Below are positions 53,738-64,000 of a stretch of DNA of 64,000 bases, piece after piece; position 1 is the first letter of the stretch; each line of letters begins with the position of its first letter. The notes below the pieces were generated by a model. The model saw nothing but the letters and a program-made list of their open reading frames with translations, was not told the origin of the DNA and did not search any database. The stretch is taken from NCBI GenBank assembly GCA_026874595.1, contig CM049308.1:17048001-17112000 (forward strand), written 5' to 3'. Origin of the DNA: Sipunculus nudus (Eukaryota > Annelida > Sipuncula > Golfingiida > Sipunculidae). The translations under genes and the position numbers were made by a program.

Positions 53738-55480
53738 ATGTGGAGCGCTCTTAAAAAAGTATTACCTGGTTCCTCATCAGCTAAACCTGTAGATTGCGAT
53801 ATATCATGTGAAGAGTTTAATGAGTATTTCAGTACCATAGGTGATATATTAGCGGTAAATTTTAAGGCATCCGAAACCCGCCCTGTTCGGTCGTTGAATA
53901 TTACAGAGTCCCGTTTCAAATTTTCTATATTACTATCGCAGGATATACAGAAAGATTTACTTGCACTTCCACCTAAACACACTCTGGATATAATCGATAT
54001 GGACATCACATTACTCCAAATGGCTTCGCAGCTCATTAGTCCTATGTTATGTTATCTATTTAATCTATCACTATATAACGCCACGTACCCGCTTGACTGG
54101 AAAACAGCTCGAATTACTCCAGTATATAAAGGAAAAGGCGATAAAGCAAATAAGAGTAATTACAGACCCATATCAATAATACCTCACGTTGCGAAACTAT
54201 TTGAAAAAGCTGTACAAAGGCAACTAATTAGGTTTATCACAAATAGCAATAGAATTTCAGAAAGTCAGCACGCATATCTGCCCGGAAAATCTACTGTAAC
54301 GGCTCTTAGTAAATTTTCAAATGACGTATATAAAACTATGGATCAGGGTAAAGTTACTGCTGCTTGTTTTTTCGACCTAACCAAAGGATTTGATACCATA
54401 AATCATAAAAGATTATTGGAAAAGTTGTTCGTTTTTGGTTTTGATAAGAAAACAGTTGCCTGGTTTCAATCTTACCTCCATGATCGCCTACAGATCGTAA
54501 AATACAACAACAATCTATCCAATGCTGCTGTTGTTAATGTAGGTGTTCCTCAGGGTACAGTTCTCGGCCCTATTCTATTTTTGATATACATAAATGATTT
54601 TCCAAATATGCTAAATACTGATGGTATTGTAATGTACGCTGATGATGTCACTGTATATTGCCATGGTAATAATGCTGTAGAAGCTGAGATTAAATTACAG
54701 CGAGTAGTAAATCATGTGACCACCTGGTACGACGAAAACCTGCTCACTCTGAATTATAATAAATCTAATGTTATGCTACTTGGAAATCTTCATAGAATCG
54801 CTGATCACAAACTCAAGAAATCAATATTAGATACAACATTACTTTGTTCTAATAAGATTAATCTACTTGGCGTTATAATAGATGCTAATTTATCCTGGAA
54901 ACCACATGTTCACTCTCTATCCAAAAAACTATCCCAAAAGATAGGAGTTCTTTACCGAATATCAAGCTATCTGTCTATGCAATCTCTTACTAAGGTTTAT
55001 GCAACTATAATTCAGCCTCATATTGACTATGCCCTAAGCATTTGGGGTTGTTCATTATTGTCTACCAATGATATGGTACAGAAAATACAAAACAGAGCTG
55101 CCCGCATTATATCCAAAAACTATAACAGAAATGTTGATTCTATAACCATAGTAAATGAACTGGGTTGGTTGAATATACGTCAACGCTATATGTATTCTGT
55201 TGCAGTACTTATGTATAAATGTGTTTGTTCAATAGCTCCCGGTTTACAAGAGAATAATTTTCACTTTGTCAATGAAGCTCACAATCATCAAACCCGAGCT
55301 GCTGTGAGCAATGATTTAGTCGTTCCTAAACCTAGAACAAACTATCTGAAAAAATCTTTACTATATATGGGGCCAAAAGTATGGAATAGTTTATCCAATG
55401 AATCTAAGTCAGCCATAACTTGTGCATCTTTTAAGAAACGAATCAAATTGGAAATTTTAGCAACTGTATGTTCTATATGA
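53738..55480 (+). CDS. Non-LTR retrotransposon reverse transcriptase (Jockey/CR1 group), open frame
   Basis: 580 codons without a stop, ATG at 53738, TGA at 55478-55480. RT motifs in order: NYRPISIIPHVAKLFEKAV (about residues 144-162), motif A FFDLTKGFDTINH (about 203-215), motif B VPQGTVLGPILFLIYINDF (about 270-288), motif C MYADDVTVY (about 298-306) with both Asp, then the thumb and a conserved C-terminal region ending in a WNSLSNESKS-type segment. The usual N-terminal endonuclease is missing, so the copy is 5' truncated and probably not autonomous. RT position 2 regions are intact, which makes this the youngest-looking element here. A non-coding 3' tail extends to about 55944 and ends in aataaatatga. 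Confidence 0.92.
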   Translation: MWSALKKVLPGSSSAKPVDCDISCEEFNEYFSTIGDILAVNFKASETRPVRSLNITESRFKFSILLSQDIQKDLLALPPKHTLDIIDMDITLLQMASQLISPMLCYLFNLSLYNATYPLDWKTARITPVYKGKGDKANKSNYRPISIIPHVAKLFEKAVQRQLIRFITNSNRISESQHAYLPGKSTVTALSKFSNDVYKTMDQGKVTAACFFDLTKGFDTINHKRLLEKLFVFGFDKKTVAWFQSYLHDRLQIVKYNNNLSNAAVVNVGVPQGTVLGPILFLIYINDFPNMLNTDGIVMYADDVTVYCHGNNAVEAEIKLQRVVNHVTTWYDENLLTLNYNKSNVMLLGNLHRIADHKLKKSILDTTLLCSNKINLLGVIIDANLSWKPHVHSLSKKLSQKIGVLYRISSYLSMQSLTKVYATIIQPHIDYALSIWGCSLLSTNDMVQKIQNRAARIISKNYNRNVDSITIVNELGWLNIRQRYMYSVAVLMYKCVCSIAPGLQENNFHFVNEAHNHQTRAAVSNDLVVPKPRTNYLKKSLLYMGPKVWNSLSNESKSAITCASFKKRIKLEILATVCSI

Positions 55481-55944
55481 CACATGTTATATTTGCATAA
55501 ATTTGCGTTTTATACATGTAGCACTCATTCTTTTATCATTTCATAGATCATATACAACAACTGTAAATTAATTTCATACGTATTTAACTGAATCTAACAA
55601 TGATCAGGTCCATATATGCTAGAGATTATTGTAATATTATTGGTTCGTACGCCTTGCATATTTGCATGTGTATATATACTGATTTAATGTGATATTTTAG
55701 TTTACTCCTTCTGTCTATAGATGTATATATTGATATACTTTCTTAACTCTCTTAATATGCTTTTATGATTTGAGTCCATATGTTCATGTTTATATTTTTA
55801 GTCATGGTATTATTTTATGCATTGTATTGATAGTTTAGTCATTGTATGTTTTATATGTACTGATACAGGGCACCAAGTAAGACCAGTTTAATTTAAACTG
55901 ATTGGTTTTCCCTGTATAAACATAATGTAAATAAATATGACCAG
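55481..55944 (+). mobile_element. 3' tail of the Jockey/CR1-type LINE
   Basis: AT-rich 3' untranslated part ending with ggcaccaagtaagaccagtt, tggttttccctgtataaac and a short aaataaata tail, in place of a poly(A) tract. The end near 55944 is inferred from the loss of AT-rich tail pattern. Confidence 0.55.
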
Positions 55945-58417
55945 GTGAGAGTCTTATCCGACTTTACACTTTGCCTTATATACTTCATGGTCTCGGGCCT
56001 GTTCATTCTGGTAGCTTTTCTCGGCTCCCTGCATGGGCAGCATACACCCAACACCACTCGTCTTTGTCGGGTTGTCTATTCTACATTTTGCCTGCATACC
56101 GCCCTGGAGATAGCGCACCCTTGTGTCAAGAGTCTTAGCGAGGATCACGGTATATATGAACGGAATTCGAAACGTCAATCGTGCGGTCACAAGTACAGCA
56201 CCCGAACCATTACGCAACCACGCCCCATATTCATGCAAACAACACGCTTTTACACAGAAATTTAGAAATTTCGCCCGGGTTGTGTAAATTAAACATTATG
56301 AAGCAAATCGAGCATATATAGAGCATGCATCGACAACATCCATGCCAAAGAAGGTATTTGTCCGTGAAATATATTTTATATATTGATAAATCTGTGAATC
56401 TATTTCGCATGCAGTGTAACATCCGTGAAGCGGTATTGTAAATATAAACAGATACTTGTGCATATGCTTCCTTGGATAGTTTTCCTGATACAACTGTTTC
56501 CAGAATTTTTGGAGATGTAAATGCAAGATGCATGATAGTGCGACAATTGTTGTAGTCATTTCAACTAAAAGATTACTTGGATGAATCGGGGGATAAACCA
56601 TTTTGCTTGCTGACATAAGAAAAGAGTGACAAGGCATCAAGAGTCACATTTTTTTTCACATTTACCGACCATGGCGCAAGTGGGTCGGTGCCCGGGTCAA
56701 ATGTCAGACCAAACATGCTTAAATCCGTCACTGACAGCAGGGGCTATTCATACATGCCATATGCACAATATACCTTAATCCTGCGATGAATGTTGAAAGT
56801 GTCAAAAACATGCGTTGTGAATAACCAGATTATCAAGCACAGGCATTCCGGTCTTTACCAAATGCAGTTCGGCTGTTTTCAATGGTAAACCCCACGAAAT
56901 TAAAAAAAAAAAAAAAAAAAAAAACAATCATATGATGTATAATCAAATCGGAGAGGTCACTGCAGGAACAATAAAACGAGGTCATACACAACACGGTTTC
57001 AGAGAACAATGAGGACAAAAGTGGACCAACTTCCTATTATAAGTATAAGATTGAGTGACCGGTTACAAGCTAATATTTGCATGTGTGCGTGCATGCGTTT
57101 ATGTACCAAACGCCTTTTGTATTACTCCTTTGTGTTACCCATTATATCTTGGACAAATTTTTCAGACCAGAGACCCTCTGGAATTTGTCGAGACAGGGAC
57201 CCTTTCACATTTTAGGTATGTTTAATATACATGCGATATACTTAGTAGTGTTTCTCCTAAAAACATGGTACGCCTGTCTGCAACCATCCGCTCTTAAACC
57301 GTTTGATTGCTGCTGTATACCAATGCGGATTAACTTACACCGGATGCGATCAGTGGCGTAAAACATATACATGGCGCGCTACCTGGTAGTCGTACCGTGC
57401 GTTTTCACATATCAAGATTGTTCAAGTTCCATCCGGTCTTTCTTCTTTAAATTTTTTCTCCTTATCTGTGAGTCGTCGCGCATGCATGATATGGACTTCT
57501 GGTCACGCAGCCTTGTTTTGGTAAACAGACACAGGCTGACTGTGTTTACTCAAATACAGAATCATAACAACATTTAAAACAGGTGAACTGGAGATAGTAC
57601 ATCCATGCCGGGAAGGTTTTGTTGGAATACATTTTTATTCAGCCAAAAAAAAGAGGTAACAGGGCGAGATAATACATATATTATTGCAAATGTTTATATG
57701 AATGTAAATCACAAGTCATATGGATGCTTAAATATAGGCCTAAATCGCAAGTTATATGTTTACTAAAACAGCCGGTTACTGTAGATCAATTGCAAATGTA
57801 AACATTATATTCTTTGCCTTTAGACCCACCTTTTTATACTATTTCTACTGGAACCTGTTCACAGTTCTCATGTATTGTAAACAACCATGCAGCAACAGAT
57901 AACAAATTATCAACTATCAGCATTCCTTTAATCAGGACTCACCTCCTATAAAAAAACCTTTTTATTATAACTGACGGACAAATTGATATGGGTACAAATG
58001 CAAATTTGTCGAGTCCCGTGAGTTCAGATACTAAACTAACCTATATGATCCCTAATTTTCATCAACTTATATAGCAAATATGTCATGTTATCTATTAAAT
58101 AAACTGGCTGATACCAATACATCGTTCTGTTTGTATAACTGAAAGGTGATTGTAGAGTGTAGAATGGTACCATGCAAGCTAGTGGTTGGGATGTGACTTT
58201 CTACGTGAAATGTTAAAAATCAGCACAATCACAAACAAAACTGCCCTTTCATTATACTATCCTGAATATAAACCTAGTGACTCTTTGACAGAATGACACC
58301 TGTACTGATTAATTTTTATATTTAATATTTCCACTTCCCGGTCGGGTTTGTTTTTATTTTGCTGACACCTGCATGCGTGGGAACAGATATTTGATGATCT
58401 TAATTCAGACTTAAATC
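55945..58417. other. No recognised gene
   Basis: Several mid-length frames on both strands lack splice and family support. A poly(A) run lies at 56901-56923. Confidence 0.4.
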
Positions 58418-58530
58418 CTGATTGGTGAGAGGGAAGCTTTTTAATGTCACGTACACCTTTCTTATAAATAGACCCCGGTCCTGGACGTTTTGCTGCAGAC
58501 AGCCAACAAGTGTCAGGCTGGTGTATCAAG
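58418..58530 (+). promoter_or_regulatory. Core promoter and first non-coding exon, plus strand
   Basis: An inverted CCAAT (attgg, 58421) lies about 40 bp upstream of a perfect TATA box, TATAAATA at 58463-58470. A start site would fall near 58495-58500. The short exon ending gtgtatcaag at 58530 is followed by a strong donor, gtaagc. The spacing is right for an RNA polymerase II promoter. Linking it to the signal-peptide exon at 62541 is inference. Confidence 0.5.
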
Positions 58531-59934
58531 GTAAGCTTATTTTTTTCGAATTTTTATAGGAAATACGTCTAGTGTTTCAATTATGATTATATGTGTTTAT
58601 GTTTACATATGTCTAATAAGAAATAAATTTTATAGATGCAACCGTAAGTGACAAGGAAAATAATAATGAATAATACATCACAATCGCTCAGTGCAGTGTC
58701 CATGTATATATTATTAAGGCCGAATCCGATGTTCTGGCGGGGTACAATGTCGTGTAGTGTGAGACCCAAAACGACCCAATTTTGGGTTCTGCGTGGTAAA
58801 ACCTCAACGTCACTGAGAGTCTCACTGTCGCAGAAACCGATTAATATACATCGTGCAGCTACCGTACGTTAAACAACAGAATCGGATGTTCACATATGCG
58901 GTTCTCCATGGAACACAAGCGGTGTCATTCTTAGCGAGACCCTGCCCTTCACACTCATGATTGGAGCTATGCGGCGACCTGTCTTGCATGAAATAAGTTA
59001 CACAATAAATATGCCAGAATAAGACAGAAATTCGCTTCTATATTTACAGTTATTTTTGAGATTGTAGAAGACAAAATAAACGCAAATAGATAAACAACTA
59101 TGTCCGTGATAATATTTGATTGATTTTAACAGTATGTGGTCATGTTTGAAGAGATATTAGGGCGTAGTGGGAGAGCGCTCGTCGGAGACAAAATCACGCC
59201 GATACTGAGAAAATCTACCGAATAAAATTCTCGACAATATTGTATGGTTAAATCGTGCATAAATCTAAAGCCGCACTGCATCTACGGTTTTTTTTTTGCG
59301 GCCGTAAAACGCTGTATATAGGATCGGTGTGAATGTACCAATATTTTGTATTGTTTTCTTTGCCGGTGTAAGTTACGCTCCCGAGGCAGCGGAAATCTTG
59401 CGCTTCAAAACAATCTACTGATTTTCCCGCTGTCTGCTTTGACCGTTTATGATGCACTTTAACACCAGGTGATGGCCTGTCTGCTGAAAAAAAAACTCGC
59501 TCCGTGTATTCCTCGCTTGGCTGGTAAACCGTTTTGTCTTCAAGCACAGGGTCTCATCTGATTGGACCAAATACAGTGCTCCCCTCTGGTGTAGCAATTC
59601 AGGATACGAGGTCAAAACAAACAGCGCTTACCATTTAGGTAGTAGGCCTATAGGTAAAGCGCTGTCTAAAGAGCGTAGTCAAAGTCTGCTAAAACAGGGA
59701 CTCTATATGTGACAGTGATAGGCTGTTTTTGTGACTATACGTGAGGTTGTGTTCTGAACTCTTCGTTAAATATCAATATGAATACTAGATTATCCTTACA
59801 AAAGATCACTACAACGGTCGTAAACATGTATAACAAGTCCATTTATAAGCGACCTCGTTGCATTTTTATATCTCCAATCTTACGTAACAGTGCATGTAAC
59901 CTGCTCTGTATATTAATTCACTTGTGTTTCCATA
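58531..59934. other. Possible first intron, no other feature
   Basis: Contains a short palindromic stretch near 58765-58790 (acccaaaacgacccaatttt then gggt). No coding sequence supported. Confidence 0.4.
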
Positions 59935-60960
59935 TTTAGAGTATTACTAAACACAACACCGAGGTTCCTAATTTGTGCCTCAGAAAAGACCACCCACACT
60001 AATGGCTAAAGTTTTAAGATGTTTTACATTGTGTTTTGAAGAGAAGATCATTATGTCTGTCTTATGGATATTCAGATTTAACATATTTCTTTTCATCCAT
60101 GTGTCAATATCCATCAAATAATTCTCAAGGCAAGAGACAATTTCTGGTTGAAGACTACTATCGTTTTGTAAAAATGAAAGGTATACATGTATATCACCTG
60201 TGTAAAAATAATACTGTAAGCCATGGTTCCTGATTAAATGGTTTTGTGTACATAATCAATAAAAGTTGACCTTTGGGGTTCCACCATACTTCATCAGTAC
60301 TCGTTTAGACTGTTCATTATCAATAAAGATAGTCTGATATTTTAGTGTTGTATGATGTCTGCCATTGCCAGTAGTTGCCCTGAAATACAAAATCATGATT
60401 GAGACGTAAAAACAGTGGATTATGATAAGTCGTACAAATTAGAAGAATCAGCACAGATGCACGGCCTTGGTCAAGTAATTTTAGAATATTATTTTGTACC
60501 TTTAGTATAGGGCAGACTCAGTTGACTTGTATAGATTATAAGCTGATTGATTGAAAGATGCAGATTATTGGTTGAAATGTGCCGCCCAAGGCGACAATCA
60601 ACAACTATTGCAAGAGACTGAGACAATAATAGGAGGTTGGACACTGACCTATGGTGATTAAGTGCATCAGAATCAAGTTCTGGCTTCTTTAGAAAGGGTC
60701 TGATATGAGCACACTTGAGATATCCATGCAGGAACATAGCTTACACAGCTCAGTCCACGTATTGATGATGGTTATATGAGGGAGAAATTCACCTAGACCT
60801 TTCTTTACCAACCAAGTTGGAACTAGATCTAGATCGCAAGATTTGTCTTGGTATTTATTGATAATGGTATGTATCTCTTCTTACGCAGCAGATAAAAAAT
60901 ACATAAAGGATGGATTAATCCTGAAGTTTGTTGTGTGCCATGACTGAATTAGAACCTGGC
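59935..60960 (-). pseudogene. CR1-type LINE reverse transcriptase fragment
   Basis: Read from 60960 leftward: IRPFLKKPELDSDALNHHRS then VSNLLLLSQSLA (first RT motifs, NYRPVSNL-like), STNNLHLSI, then a decayed stretch with a WQTSY segment and a VEPQRST segment where the family has GVPQGS. Next HLIRNHGLQYYFYTGDIHVY, where the catalytic YADD is YTGD, and LENYLMDIDTWMKRNMLNLN with KTDIMIFSSKHNVKHLKTL and a SVGG end. Frameshifts, stops and loss of the first catalytic Asp pair show it is dead. The RLxxHL and WMxxNxLxLNxxKTxxMIF phrases point to the CR1/L2 clade. It differs from the LINE at 53738. Confidence 0.8.
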
Positions 60961-61033
60961 TATAGATAACTCCTGATGGTATCTTTTGTTTATGAAAAAC
61001 AAGTCGCTGAACCTTTGTGCAAGTTCTCTTGGA

Positions 61034-61258
61034 GAACCAGGGGCGGATCCAGGGTTAAGAAAAAAGGACGGGTCCTGGATTCCTGGAGAACAAATGGCAA
61101 AACCCAAAAATAGGTCCAAAAGCATCGAAGGGGGGGGGGGGGGGGAGTTCAGGCCGCAGAATAGGTCTGAAACCCTTAAAAAATGGTAGCGGTGGCTGCA
61201 TAAGGGGGAGTGGGGTTCGAACCCCCTGCATGGTCCCTCCCCCAGGAGCCGCTTCTGT
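61034..61258. mobile_element. Poly-G MITE, copy 2
   Basis: Left caggggcggatccaggg, right on the other strand cacagaagcggctcctgg; G homopolymer at 61131-61146. Shares internal phrases with copy 1 (ataggtctgaaacccttaaa versus atatggtctaaaaccttta; ggttgcgg versus gtagcgg). Confidence 0.75.
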
Positions 61259-62540
61259 GAATCATTTGGCAGAGGCAGACCACTACTATTCCAGAAAAGA
61301 TAATTTGTTATCCTGTATATTCCTTTTATATCCTTTAATATCATCACACACAGTTAAGGGGAGTCAAAGATGTATCTTGTGCCTGAGGAGGCAACTCAAT
61401 CAGATTTCTCTCTGATTGTATCAACAGTTTTGTTATTACCTCAGGGATAACCTTTAAAAAATCTGCAAATAGAAATAGTCTTTAACTGATACATGCCGAC
61501 TCTGATATTTGGAACTCTGATATGCGATTACTGCATAATTGTTTTCCGCCTCTAAATGAAACCCTCACATAGACCATTTCAGATTTTCAGAACAGATTTA
61601 TTTCTGTCTAGACGGATAAGTCATAATCGTATTTACTTCGTTAATATTTGAAGTAAAGTCCACAACAAATTCACATACATAACATATTTATAAAGTCAGA
61701 GGGCTGTTTTAAAAGTTAAGTTTTCTGTGATGGAAGAACTATCATTTTTTATTATCTTGTGTGTGCAAATGAGATAAATATACCTTTCCCAAAGAATTAG
61801 CGACAGGTTTCAAAGACGACTGACACTATATAATCTGGTGCTTTAAATCGGCTTGACAAATCATATTCTTGTTTTTTCAAAGCATAAAACTTTGTCTTTA
61901 ACTGTACCTTGTATACGGTATAACTTAAACAAAAACGCTGCGCTTAAACGTTGGACCCACATAAAGAAAACAGACATTGGACATGGTCGTGGTAATAGGT
62001 GTTTCAGGAAGAATTAGTGAAAAAAAAGTTGGCTAATGACATTTGACTGAACAAATTTTTCCAGAAATCAGTGAGGACGAGCAAATGGTTTTTACATTTT
62101 TATAAAAGATTCTCGATAAAAATTTCATAATTATATAATTATGTTGCTAAACAGGTAAATGCACAATATTTCAATTGGAGATGTTATCGAAATTTTGTTT
62201 TGTTTTCTTTATAATAAAGTCCGAGTGGCATGAGTTCACATTCAAAATAAAAAATTTCCATCCTAGATATGGGGGGGGGGGGGGGGGATCTTCAAAATTA
62301 ATGCGGACCTTATGACTCATTTGGTTGATTAGAAGTCTAATCTTTCTAATTGATTTAATTATAGCGTCCAGTATCACAACTTTTATTTTAGACATCAGAG
62401 GATATATTTCAAAGTGCAGGCTATTTTACATGTTAAAGTTCAAATTAATACCGGAGAAAAGAACTTTAAAAGTGCACTATGAACTAATAACCAAGAATAT
62501 CTAGTGAATATATGTGCATGTTTATCATTAATTGTTCCAG
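61259..62540. other. No recognised gene; poly(G) tract
   Basis: G homopolymer at 62271-62287 next to gatcttcaaaattaatgcgg. If the promoter at 58.46 kb drives the exon at 62541, this is intron. Confidence 0.4.
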
Positions 62541-62606
62541 CTCCGACTGCAGAAATGGTCCTTTCGTACGCTGTCTTGCTGTTAACCCTCGGTGCGACAT
62601 GGCAAG
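62541..62606 (+). CDS. Signal-peptide exon of an unidentified secreted protein
   Basis: Acceptor ttaattgttccag, donor CAAG|gtattt. ATG at 62555 opens MVLSYAVLLLTLGATWQ, a short hydrophobic leader with a small-residue cleavage region, then a phase-1 donor. Phase-1 exons after signal peptides are common in animal secreted modular proteins. No later exon is visible before the window ends. The family is unknown. It overlaps an antisense open frame, so one of the two may be spurious. Confidence 0.45.
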
Positions 62607-62624
62607 GTATTTCATATATACTAG

Positions 62625-63042
62625 TTAATGCCTCCAACTGTAATTTGAGGATTCGGACATGGTCCAAAAAAGCGTTATTCTGCCCTGGGGGTTGTTGGTA
62701 CACGTCCACTTGCCACCAAGCTCTCTCCATAGGCAGATTCTCTCCTGGTCGCTGCATGGTCCTCCAAGTACTTTCCTGTCGCATCCCTGTAATAAGTTTG
62801 TTGTCAATAACATGTCCGTTCGTGGATATACATGAACATGAGTTTATACTAGGAGATATACAGGTGTAATGATATTCATCCAGCTCTAGCACTAAAGTGA
62901 GGCTGCCTAATGTGACGTTATATGAATATGCACATGACATTTTACATGCAGGGGAACTTCTTACAATCCCCGCAATCTTATCAAACCATGTTAAGTTTAC
63001 ATCCTCCATGCAGTTTCTTGAAACCGCTATGGGGGCTGCCAT
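62625..63042 (-). CDS. Cysteine-rich reading frame, possible exons of unidentified gene
   Basis: The frame from ATG 63042 reads MAAPIAVSRNCMEDVNLTWF, then DKIAGIVRSSPACKMSCAYS, YNVTLGSLTLVLELDEYHYT and CISPSINSCSC. It has N-glycosylation sequons (NLT, NVT) and paired Cys, as in extracellular domains. An alternative exon downstream, after acceptor cttattacag (about 62790), reads GCDRKVLGGPCSDQERICLW then RELGGKWTCTNNPQG and ends at TAA 62625. I could not find a donor joining the two in phase. The 200-codon uninterrupted frame in AT-rich DNA is notable but no family is recognised. Confidence 0.3.
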
Positions 63043-63142
63043 TAACGTACGGAGTTGTTACGGAGATAAGAAAAAATCAGATTCTGTAACACTAGGCAGC
63101 GTGAAATGTCTAGGGAAATGAATAAGGAAGTCACTGATTTTT

Positions 63143-63708
63143 TGTTAACAAACAATTATAATTTAATCTTAAAACAATCCTAACATAACAATACACTACA
63201 TCAATACAATTACACAGTAAAACAATAAAAATGTACAGTACCAGAGTGTCCGGATCTTAGGCTTTTCTGGATACCACCATTTTCACAGCTCAACAAGAGT
63301 AGTTTAAATCCAACGATCCACGTAAAATGTAATAATTCAAAGGCAACTGGAGACAGTCCGTATTAAATCAATATTAAGTCCGTTAAATATCTGACACCAC
63401 TGCTATTATCGGTAAGGTCCCAAAACTGACTCACACTCTTCCGTGTCCGCAGGAAATTTTTTCCTCTCTCTAAACACTGCCCCTGATTTATAGCTTTTTC
63501 ACCCCAAAGCTCAGAAACTTCTAATTCACGAACATCCCAAAGAACACAATACACACGCTCAAAGCGCATGAACAGACCAGAAAATTCCAGATTAGCACGA
63601 CAGCGTGCGAAGTGTTTACACTCCGCGAGAGTTCACCAGGTGCGGTTATTTATAGCAGCGCACAGGGTTTGCGCTTAACACGAATCAGAATGTCAACAGA
63701 CACATGTA
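63143..63708 (-). mobile_element. LTR-like sequence with TATA box
   Basis: On the minus strand it runs from tgttacatgtgtctgttgac to gattgtttgttaaca-like text (TG...CA ends), with TATAAATA at 63654-63647 and a short open frame (MRFERVYCVLWDVRELEVSE, ATG at 63569) downstream. These fit a solo LTR, but no target duplication flanks it and I see no second copy. The alternative is a small TATA-driven gene on the minus strand. Confidence 0.3.
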
Positions 63709-64000
63709 ACACTCCTGCGCACAATAAGACATTCACCTGTAACAGAAGGCCATTTCACATATCCTGACTTGACGCAAGTTTTAAGAATGAAATATTTATT
63801 TATTGTCACCGTTACTGTTTGTAATCAAATGAATAGCTATAAACCACAATTTAAATGCTGAACATTTCACAAAGACATCTTTAGCGGTATATGAGTGAAC
63901 GTCATTTATAATAAAGTCAGGTTTAAATGTGTAATAAAAGCTTTTACTTAAATAAATATCCAAATGAATTTATAAGACGTTTGACCGGGCGCATATATAC
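63709..64000. other. No recognised feature
   Basis: AT-rich window end; no supported frame. Confidence 0.5.

Noticed and set aside
56901-56923. Poly(A) run as evidence of a processed pseudogene
   Set aside because: No coding remnant precedes it on either strand.
60949-61347. 132-codon minus-strand Pro-rich frame
   Set aside because: Mostly the complement of the poly-G MITE at 61034-61258.

Overview
The window is animal nuclear DNA: long AT-rich stretches, GT-AG introns, a vertebrate-like gene with many short exons, and a very high load of old transposable elements. The repeat content (Helitron-like elements with internal tandem arrays, DIRS and piggyBac elements, CR1/Jockey-type LINEs, dispersed TGACCT-rich repeats) resembles what is known from molluscs, especially bivalves. 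I infer a lophotrochozoan, probably a bivalve, but no species-diagnostic gene is present.

The one cellular gene I can name is MCM8 on the minus strand. Eleven coding exons between 34564 and 23567 encode an Arg/Gly-rich N-terminus, the MCM N-terminal domain, the zinc ribbon and the start of the OB-fold region (344 codons, about 40% of the family length). All junctions are in phase. The AAA+ helicase half should lie further left on the minus strand, but I found no exon for it in the remaining 23.5 kb. At the right end there are weaker signs of a second gene on the plus strand: a TATA/CCAAT promoter with a short first exon near 58.5 kb, and a signal-peptide exon at 62.55 kb. These overlap a cysteine-rich reading frame on the minus strand.

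Layout. 1-3 kb: nothing recognised. 3.06-3.39 kb: minisatellite. 3.7-7.15 kb: two Helitron-like non-autonomous elements nested as A[B[A]B]A, B carrying a 180-bp tandem array with 540-bp higher-order structure. 7.15-11.7 kb: a decayed DIRS element (gag-like, reverse transcriptase, RNase H, tyrosine recombinase) interrupted by a decayed piggyBac at a TTAA. 11.7-12.66 kb: Ty3/gypsy integrase remnant. 12.7-15.0 kb: TGACCT-rich repeat, then a duplicated gene fragment with one intact exon and a SAM-like segment. 15.7-17.7 kb: coiled-coil pseudogene and a second tyrosine-recombinase remnant. 18.2-19.7 kb: piggyBac MITE inside a hairpin-ended element. 23.6-34.6 kb: MCM8 with transposons in its introns. 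35.4-36.8 kb: 680-bp tandem duplication. 37.4-39.3 kb: second copy of an element also found in an MCM8 intron. 40.4-44.2 kb: TGACCT-rich arrays, one holding a hAT MITE with intact 8-bp target duplication. 44.4-45.2 kb: LINE ORF1 remnant. 47.3-49.65 kb: foldback-like element nested in another inverted-repeat element. 49.7-51.7 kb: poly-G MITE and a large inverted-repeat element with a tRNA-like segment. 52.2 kb: a type I hammerhead ribozyme motif between two (TA)n tracts. 53.7-55.9 kb: LINE reverse transcriptase with an intact 580-codon frame. 59.9-61.3 kb: CR1-type LINE fragment and a second poly-G MITE. 63.1-63.7 kb: LTR-like sequence.

The most notable items are the hammerhead motif, the foldback element with its target duplication, the nested Helitron-like elements whose insertion order can be read directly, and three repeat families that carry arrays of nuclear-receptor half-sites.
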